Part shown: positions 37,138 to 42,325 of the stretch, piece by piece
How positions within the stretch are numbered: the stretch's first letter is position 1
How the letters are laid out: each line of letters begins with the position of its first letter
Source of the DNA: JAJPHT01 sp035526585
Lineage (GTDB): Archaea > Thermoplasmatota > SW-10-69-26 > JACQPN01 > JAJPHT01
DNA: 42,325 bases
Assembly: GCA_035526585.1 (NCBI GenBank)
Contig: DATLCC010000129.1
Span: 1 to 42,325 of the forward strand
Reading direction: 5' to 3'
The notes under the pieces: generated by a model
Databases searched by the model: none
Seen by the model: only the letters and a program-made list of their open reading frames with translations
What the model was told of the DNA's origin: nothing
Position numbers and translations under genes: made by a program

Positions 37138-37347
37138 ATGTTCGCCCATGGCATGATAGCATCGGGCGGCTGGTACGTGCTCTTCCTTCTCGGCGGTCCC
37201 ATCTTCGCGTGGCAAGGGATCGCGTGGCTCGTCGGCTGGGGCCTGGTCGCGCCGATCCTCCTCTACCCCAGTTTCATCGGGACCAAAGCGCGCGCTCCGC
37301 AGAGCGCGCGCGCAGGTCCCGAAGAGGGCCGATCTTGCGATGCCTGA
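37138..37347 (+). CDS. Small membrane protein, uncertain
   Basis: A 69-residue frame from ATG 37138 with two hydrophobic stretches, GGWYVLFLLGGPIFAWQGI and AWLVGWGLVAPILLYPSFIG, and a charged tail. The frame is open upstream, and the true start may be farther back (EDFHASPGEWTGAL). The last 20 codons coincide with a strong hairpin that suits the convergent gene, so the tail may not be protein-relevant. No family is recognised, and this could be a chance frame. Confidence 0.45.
   Translation: MFAHGMIASGGWYVLFLLGGPIFAWQGIAWLVGWGLVAPILLYPSFIGTKARAPQSARAGPEEGRSCDA
37279..37318 (-). terminator. Two-tier hairpin with C(TGCG)G cap after the beta-helix gene
   Basis: GCGCGCGCTC (37288-37297) pairs perfectly with GAGCGCGCGC (37302-37311), and an outer stem GGGACC (37279-37284) pairs with GGTCCC (37313-37318). 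On the minus strand the tip is C(TGCG)G. It lies 33 nt past the stop of the minus-strand gene ending at 37351. Confidence 0.6.
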
Positions 37348-37350
37348 TAT

Positions 37351-40300
37351 CTAGAGCCCGCTCCCGGCGCCCCCGTTGGGCGCGGTGAGGAACGGCGTCT
37401 TCGTCACGAGGCCCTGCACGGAGTCGGGTCCGATCGTCGCCGCGCCGGTGGCCGAGTTCCACCAGTTGTTGCGGGCCTGGACGTTGATGGTCGGGTCCTC
37501 GTTGAGCACAGCGTACTGGGTGTTGTCCTCGAAGTTCGAGGTGAGGAGCGTGACGACCGTCCCGCCCCGCACGACGATGCCGAGCTCGTTGGACGCGACG
37601 ATCGAATCCTGCATCGAGAAGGAGCCCGCGTTCGCGACGCGCGCCGCCTGCTCGTTCTCCACGAGGTCGCAGCGCTTGCAGAGCACGCTGCTGCCCGTGG
37701 AGTCCACACCTGCCTGGAAGCCGCGGATCGCGACGCGCTCGAGCGTGCCCGAGGCTCCGCTCGAGGAGAAGCCCGTGCCTTCGGCGTGGCCCTCGAAGGC
37801 GACGCGGAGCAGGTTGAAGCTGCCCGTCGTGACGAGCATGCCGTTCGTCACGTTGAACCTCGTGTCGCTCATCGTGAGGCCGGAGTTCGTCAGGTAGAGC
37901 CCGATCGAGGCGTTGCGGACGAGCGTGCCGCCCTGCACGGTGGGCGCGCTGCCGGTGTGGAACGAGAAGCCGTAGCCGGCGCCCTCCACGAGGAGCGCGT
38001 CGAGGGTGGGCCCGCTCGAGAGCGTCTGGACACCGATGTTCACTTCGCGCACACTACCCCCGCGCACGAAGGGGCTCGAGGTGTAGAGGTCGATGCCGAC
38101 GTTCGAACCCTCCCAGGTGACGCCCGTGCCGCGGCCCACGATCTCGTTGTCCGTCACGTCCGGCGAGGCGAGGTCGAGGCGAAGGCCCGCGTTCACGCTG
38201 CCTCCGACACGGTTCCGTGCGACGAGGTTGCCGCCGTTCACGACGTGGATGCCGATCTCGCACTCGGCGACGTGGTCGCTCGTGATGCGCGTCGCGGACC
38301 CTGCGCTGAGGATCCCTTCGCTGCACGCCGAGACCTCGTTCGCCGTGACGTCGCCTTCGGAGGCGCGCTCGAGGATGCCGACCTCGGCGCCCGCGATGTC
38401 GTTGTCGCGCACGAGAAGGTCGATGACGCCGTCGACGAAGATGGCGCCGCTGCGGATGTAGGGATCGTTGGGCGCGTTGATGCCGGCCTGGTAGCGCACG
38501 TCATTGTCGAGGAAGGTGCCATTGCGCACGCGCAGCGAGGGCGCGTTCCAGACAAAGACGCCGTGCGTGTTGAGCGGGATGTCCGCGCGGTCCACGACCA
38601 CGGGGCCGCAATCGTACGCCGTGACGATGCCCTGCGCGTTCAGCGCGCCGACGAAGGCGCCGCCGTTCGTGACGTCGATGGTCCGGTCGTTCACCGTGAG
38701 CCCGGCCTCGCAGCCCATGCCGCCGAGCCAGTAGAGGCGATCGCCCGCGACGACCGTGCCGTCCACGTTGAAGCCGTTCACCCAGTTGTCTCGCGCGACG
38801 CGAAGGGTCTCCTTCGAGTTGTAGGGGATCGACAGGCCGAAGGCGTTGTCCTCCATGACGTTGCGCTCGAAGCGCGCCGCGGAGACGAAGTGCAGCTCGA
38901 TGCCGCCGCGAAGCAGGCCAGGCGCGCCGAAGCCGTTGCGCAGCGCGCGGTTGCCGAAGATGGCGGCCTGGTTCCCCGCGGGGGAGACGATGGCGAAGCC
39001 GTACCCCGTGTTGTCGTGCGCGAAGTTGTCGTGCACAAGGGTCGGTGAGCCCGTGACCGTGAACGCGTTCACGCACGTCGTCGCCTCGTTGTCGGCGATG
39101 TCGACGTCGCTCGCTCCCACGTCGATGCACCAGTTGGCCTGGCGCGCGAGGTTGCCGGTGAGGACGCCGTGGGTGACGCTCAGCGTGATCGCGTACCAGG
39201 ACGCGGACACGTCGTTCCCGCGCACCGCGATGCGGTCGTTGCCGTACAGGGTGAGCCCGTACACGACGTCGGCGACCACGTTGTCGTCCACGACGGAGTC
39301 GGGGGACGAGGCGACGTTGATCGCGGCCCAACCTTGCGCGACGCGGTTGCCCGACACGGAGGAGTTCGCCCCGTTGGAGACCGCGATCCCCTGCGAGAGA
39401 TACCACATCGAGAAGCGCGTGATCGTGTTGTTGTCGACGTTCGCGCCCGGCGAGTCGTAGACCTGGATCGCGCCGTACCGGCTCTGCTCGATGAGATTCG
39501 AGCGCACGGATGCGCCTGGAGCGTCGGAGAGCTGCACCGCGATCCAGGGATCGAGCACGTCGTTGCCATCGAAACGGGGCGCAACAAGCCGTTCCCCGAT
39601 GTAGGCGTAGGCGACGTCGCGGAAGTCGCTGCGGAGGATCGCTTGCGGTCCATCGGGGTCGGTCGTTGTGAAGGGCGTGTAGGCGGTCTCGATGCGCGAA
39701 TCCTCCACGTCGAGCATGCCCAGGAAGAGGCCCGACTCGACGTCGCGCAGGATGCTCTTCTGCATCACGAACCGCGTGCCTGGCGCGGCATCGATGCGCA
39801 GGCGCGCCCCGGGTACGCCGCCCAGACCGAAGATCGGGTCGGGGGGCGTCGTCACGCCGGCGTCGGAGCCAAGCAGACTTGGCGCATCGGCGAAGAGCAC
39901 GCGCACGACGCCCGACCCGAGCGGGTCGAAGGCGTGGAGGTTCCACAGCTCCAGGCTCGCGCTCTGCTCGATCGTGAGGCCGGTCGCGCTGTGGTCCGAC
40001 TGGTTCGCGACGGGCGGCGGGAGGTTGCTCGTGTCGACGAAGGGCGTGTACAGGTCGCGGATGCGCAACGAGGCGCCAAAGAGGCGCACGGTCGCGTTGT
40101 TCGTGATGACGACGTCTCCGACGATCGTGACGTTGAGGAGCGGGATGTCCAGGTCGCGATCGATGACGAGATCCCCCGGCAGCACGAGCGGCGGAAGAGC
40201 CGGATCGAGCCCGACGCTCACGGCCAACCGCGCGGCGTCCGCCGCGGACTCCAGGAGCGCGAGGTCGTCCGCGGAGGAGACGCGCATCGCCTCGACGTCC

Positions 40301-40494
40301 TTCCGCGCGAGGGGCGAGAAGACGCGCACCTCCCCCTGCATCGGCTCTATCGCGAGCATGCGGGAGGCGGGGCCCTGCGCCTCCACGGGGGCGATCGGGG
40401 CGCTTGGTGCATCGAGCGCGACCACGGCCGGCAGCGGCGCGACGAGCAGGAGCATGAGGGCGATCGCGATGGACGTACGGCTGGCGCTGGACAC
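37351..40494 (-). CDS. Large secreted right-handed beta-helix (NosD/PbH1-type) protein
   Basis: A 1047-residue protein from GTG 40494, which has a GGGGAGG site upstream. The signal peptide is SRTSIAIALMLLLVAPLPAV. The rest is a very long series of parallel beta-helix turns with N-X-(V/I)-X(2)-N and G-I/V-X-V ladder patterns, for example VDNNTITRFSMWYLSQGIAV, DNVVADVVYGLTLYGNDRIA and RDNDIAGAEVGILERAS. Such proteins bind or cleave polysaccharides or form surface fibres. It has sequon sites but no membrane anchor or sorting tail that I can see. The upstream GTTATC box is about 30 nt before the mRNA start region. It is one of the biggest proteins in the window and stands alone. Confidence 0.88.
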   Translation of the reverse strand: MSSASRTSIAIALMLLLVAPLPAVVALDAPSAPIAPVEAQGPASRMLAIEPMQGEVRVFSPLARKDVEAMRVSSADDLALLESAADAARLAVSVGLDPALPPLVLPGDLVIDRDLDIPLLNVTIVGDVVITNNATVRLFGASLRIRDLYTPFVDTSNLPPPVANQSDHSATGLTIEQSASLELWNLHAFDPLGSGVVRVLFADAPSLLGSDAGVTTPPDPIFGLGGVPGARLRIDAAPGTRFVMQKSILRDVESGLFLGMLDVEDSRIETAYTPFTTTDPDGPQAILRSDFRDVAYAYIGERLVAPRFDGNDVLDPWIAVQLSDAPGASVRSNLIEQSRYGAIQVYDSPGANVDNNTITRFSMWYLSQGIAVSNGANSSVSGNRVAQGWAAINVASSPDSVVDDNVVADVVYGLTLYGNDRIAVRGNDVSASWYAITLSVTHGVLTGNLARQANWCIDVGASDVDIADNEATTCVNAFTVTGSPTLVHDNFAHDNTGYGFAIVSPAGNQAAIFGNRALRNGFGAPGLLRGGIELHFVSAARFERNVMEDNAFGLSIPYNSKETLRVARDNWVNGFNVDGTVVAGDRLYWLGGMGCEAGLTVNDRTIDVTNGGAFVGALNAQGIVTAYDCGPVVVDRADIPLNTHGVFVWNAPSLRVRNGTFLDNDVRYQAGINAPNDPYIRSGAIFVDGVIDLLVRDNDIAGAEVGILERASEGDVTANEVSACSEGILSAGSATRITSDHVAECEIGIHVVNGGNLVARNRVGGSVNAGLRLDLASPDVTDNEIVGRGTGVTWEGSNVGIDLYTSSPFVRGGSVREVNIGVQTLSSGPTLDALLVEGAGYGFSFHTGSAPTVQGGTLVRNASIGLYLTNSGLTMSDTRFNVTNGMLVTTGSFNLLRVAFEGHAEGTGFSSSGASGTLERVAIRGFQAGVDSTGSSVLCKRCDLVENEQAARVANAGSFSMQDSIVASNELGIVVRGGTVVTLLTSNFEDNTQYAVLNEDPTINVQARNNWWNSATGAATIGPDSVQGLVTKTPFLTAPNGGAGSGL

Positions 40495-40594
40495 GTGGAG
40501 GGCCTCCCCACGGGCGCGACCACCCGCCAGATGATAACGACTCTCACGACGCAGACGCTCTCGCGAAGGTACCTCGCAGGGCACGTCGGGCTCG

Positions 40595-40957
40595 TCAGAA
40601 CACGTTGATCCCGAGGATCCACACGGCGAGGCCGGTGAAGAAGAGCATCATCAGCGACCCGAGGAGCGCCTTCCACGCCGTGACCTCGTCCGAGAAGCCG
40701 AAGCGCTGGAGCATCGGGCGCAGGGCGACGATCGACGCGAAGATCGGGAGCCAGCCGACGTACCACGGGATGGGCGCGTAGTAGAGCGCGGCGGCCACCA
40801 CGCCCGCGGCGACGCCGAGCGCGATCGTGTAGAAGGACGCGCGCGCGCTCTGCACCTCGCGGCGGATGAACGCCTTCTCGTCGAAGCTCGGGAGCTTGAA
40901 CTCGTAGTCGCCCTCCTTGGCCGCCTCGGCCTCCTCGCGCTTCGAGAGCTTGCCCAT
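40595..40957 (-). CDS. Membrane protein with acidic/basic N-terminal tail
   Basis: A 120-residue protein from ATG 40957 (MGKLSKREEAEAAKEG). After a charged 40-residue cytoplasmic tail (FDEKAFIRREVQSARAS) come four hydrophobic stretches: FYTIALGVAAGVVAAALYY, YVGWLPIFASIVALRPML, and WKALLGSLMMLFFTGLAVWI (the last two cover the end). I do not recognise a named family. It is divergent from the biotin carboxylase gene, with the hairpin repeat between them. Confidence 0.75.
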   Translation of the reverse strand: MGKLSKREEAEAAKEGDYEFKLPSFDEKAFIRREVQSARASFYTIALGVAAGVVAAALYYAPIPWYVGWLPIFASIVALRPMLQRFGFSDEVTAWKALLGSLMMLFFTGLAVWILGINVF

Positions 40958-41000
40958 CGGAACGCGCGCCGAAGCTGCGGGGGCTAGAAGAGGGTTTCGA

Positions 41001-41120
41001 CCGCGAGGCCTAGGCCGAGGCCGAGGCTTAGGGAGGACGCGGTCGAGAGCGAGAACAAGGTGACGTCGTGCGCCGACCTCGTCCTCCCTCGGCCCAAGCC
41101 TAAGCCTAAGCCTGGGCCGA
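41001..41120 (-). repeat. Long-hairpin repeat element, copy 2
   Basis: Inverted homologue of 17854-17961, somewhat longer. Shared blocks on the minus strand include GGCTTAGGCTTAGGC, GGCCGAGG, GACGAGG, ACCTTGTTCTCGCTCTCGACC and TCCCTAAGCCTCGGCCTC. Both arms are complementary. It sits between the divergent genes starting at 40957 and 41168. Confidence 0.65.
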
Positions 41121-41133
41121 GAAAGGCACCAAC

Positions 41134-41140
41134 CTTTATC
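41134..41140 (+). promoter_or_regulatory. TATA-like box for the biotin carboxylase gene
   Basis: CTTTATC, centred 31 nt before the ATG at 41168, directly after the repeat element. Confidence 0.45.
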
Positions 41141-41167
41141 CCCCGCTTTCCGACTCCCGCGGACAAC

Positions 41168-42325
41168 ATGTTCGAGAAGGTCCTCGTGGCGAACCGCGGC
41201 GAGATCGCGATCCGCGTCTTCCGCGCCTGTCGTGAGCTGGGCGTGAAGACGGTCGCGGTCTACTCCGACGCCGACGAGAACGCCCCGCACCGCAAGTTCG
41301 CGGACGAATCGGTCCACCTCGGACCCGCCCCCTCGCTCCAGAGCTACCTCGTCAAGGAGAAGATCCTGAAGGCCGCGCAGGACACGGGCGCCGACGGCAT
41401 CCACCCGGGCTACGGGTTCCTCTCCGAGAAGAGCGACTTCGTACGCATGACGGAGAAGGCGGGGATCAAGTTCATCGGCCCCAACTCGAAGGCCATGGAC
41501 GCGATGGGCGACAAGGTGAGCGCCAAGCGCAACGCCATCAAGGCGGGAGTCCCTGTGGCGCCCGCATCCGAGGGCGCCGTGAAGCCCGAGGAGGCGCGCG
41601 CGGTGGTCGAGCGCATCGGACTCCCGGTGATCGTCAAGGCCGTGCACGGCGGCGGCGGCATGGGCATGCGCATCGTCGAGTCCATGGCGGAGCTTGACAA
41701 GGCGGTGCGGGATGCCTCGGCCCAGGCTGCATCGGCCTTCGGGAGCGACGAGGTCTTCATCGAGAAGTTCGTCCGCGACCCGCGCCACATCGAGTTCCAG
41801 ATCCTCGGCGACGAGTACGGCCACGTGATCCACCTGGGAGAGCGCGAGTGCAGCGTCCAGCGCCGCAACCAGAAGCTCCTCGAAGAGTCGCCCTCGCCCG
41901 CGATGAGCGACGCGATGCGCCATGACCTCGGCGCGCGCTGCACGAAGCTCGCCGCGAGTGTCGGCTACAGCGCGGCCGGCACGATGGAGTTCCTGTACAA
42001 GGATGGCCAGTTCTACTTCATGGAGATGAACACGCGTCTCCAGGTCGAGCACCCGGTGACGGAGCTCGTCTCGGGCATCGACCTCGTCAAGTGGCAGCTC
42101 AAGGTCGCCTCGGGCGAGAAGCTCACCATCAAGCAGGAGGACGTGAAGCTTCGCGGCCACGCGCTCGAACTGCGCATCAATGCGGAGGACGCGTACAACG
42201 GCTTCGCGCCTGCTCCCGGCCTCGTCCGGCGCCTGCGGCGCCCGAACGGACCCGGCATCCGGGTGGACGACGGCATCGACGAGGGCTTCACCATCCCCTC
42301 GACGTATGATAGCATGGTGATGAAG
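41168..42325 (+). CDS. accC: Biotin carboxylase subunit of acetyl/propionyl-CoA carboxylase, partial
   Basis: The first 386 residues are seen, and the gene runs off the window. It matches biotin carboxylase: N-terminal FEKVLVANRGEIAIRVFRA, the glycine-rich ATP-grasp loop VKAVHGGGGMGMRIVES, ECSVQRRNQKLLEESP and the catalytic MEMNTRLQVEHPVTE. It carboxylates biotin using ATP and bicarbonate, and with a carboxyltransferase partner would form malonyl- or methylmalonyl-CoA. In archaea this usually serves propionate or amino acid metabolism rather than fatty acid synthesis. Whether a biotin carrier domain follows cannot be seen. The ATG is near the expected mRNA start, with no ribosome binding site. 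Confidence 0.95.
   Translation, partial: MFEKVLVANRGEIAIRVFRACRELGVKTVAVYSDADENAPHRKFADESVHLGPAPSLQSYLVKEKILKAAQDTGADGIHPGYGFLSEKSDFVRMTEKAGIKFIGPNSKAMDAMGDKVSAKRNAIKAGVPVAPASEGAVKPEEARAVVERIGLPVIVKAVHGGGGMGMRIVESMAELDKAVRDASAQAASAFGSDEVFIEKFVRDPRHIEFQILGDEYGHVIHLGERECSVQRRNQKLLEESPSPAMSDAMRHDLGARCTKLAASVGYSAAGTMEFLYKDGQFYFMEMNTRLQVEHPVTELVSGIDLVKWQLKVASGEKLTIKQEDVKLRGHALELRINAEDAYNGFAPAPGLVRRLRRPNGPGIRVDDGIDEGFTIPSTYDSMVMK

Noticed and set aside
36723..37215. Minus-strand frames across the spacer after the fusion gene
   Set aside because: They encode Arg/Ser/Pro-rich strings without start signals or domains.

Overview
The window reads as a stretch of chromosome from a high-GC archaeon, most probably a Thermoplasmatota-like euryarchaeon (the lineage is inference). 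The archaeal signs are a class I CCA-adding enzyme next to ThpR, a geranylgeranyl reductase of ether-lipid synthesis, a UPF0200 kinase, a tandem double winged-helix regulator, a Holliday-resolvase-related nuclease, many Asn-X-Ser/Thr sequons in secreted proteins, and TATA-like boxes about 25-30 nt before starts that often lack a ribosome binding site. No rRNA, tRNA or CRISPR array was seen. Because the DNA is so GC-rich, long open frames run antisense to almost every gene; they were discarded in favour of frames with recognisable domains.

Layout. 1-5.8 kb: a truncated collagen-like secreted protein, a cytosolic-looking HtrA protease, a 7-helix membrane protein, two secreted proteins (one with three HYR repeats) and a crotonase. 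5.9-11.2 kb: a DUF255 thioredoxin-domain protein, then a thiamine-type ABC importer thiBPQ with overlapping genes. 11.2-14.5 kb: a hairpin-rich convergent spacer, a small membrane protein, geranylgeranyl reductase, and an IS6-type insertion sequence of lower GC with intact target duplication just upstream of the reductase promoter. 14.2-18.9 kb: a tiny winged-helix protein, an Asp-box lipoprotein, a methyltransferase with a Cys-rich tail, an Lrp regulator, an ArsR repressor coupled to a 20-residue Cys-Cys peptide, then a thioredoxin/UPF0200 pair. 19.0-21.6 kb: a double winged-helix regulator with a zinc-ribbon protein, an Hsp20, a GNAT enzyme, and a noncoding region full of repeats and hairpins. 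21.6-24.9 kb: acyl-CoA dehydrogenase, then a five-gene operon VOC-VOC-DUF1801-ArsR-AHSA1 with a 28-bp palindrome over its TATA box. 25.3-28.7 kb: two tiny zinc-ribbon genes, RidA, an unknown gene, a membrane-anchored nuclease and an MFS transporter. 28.8-34.0 kb: a transmembrane regulator (extracellular part, one helix, two winged helices) beside a secreted sequon-rich protein, an OGG1-type glycosylase and an LVIVD lipoprotein. 34.1-42.3 kb: thpR, a PAP2-CCA fusion gene, a small membrane protein, a giant beta-helix protein, another membrane protein and the start of a biotin carboxylase.

The most unusual signals are the fusion of a membrane PAP2-type phosphatase/transferase domain to a tRNA CCA-adding enzyme; the membrane-spanning double winged-helix regulator; a dispersed 16-bp palindrome (GTRRCC-N4-GGTTAC, five copies); hairpins capped by C(TGCG)G tetraloops that lie downstream of stop codons in the orientation of the gene before them; a roughly 110-120-bp hairpin repeat present in two inverted copies; and a 17-unit, 11-bp ACATG tandem array. 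Several very small coupled genes (the Cys-Cys peptide and the zinc-ribbon pair) would be missed by usual length cut-offs.
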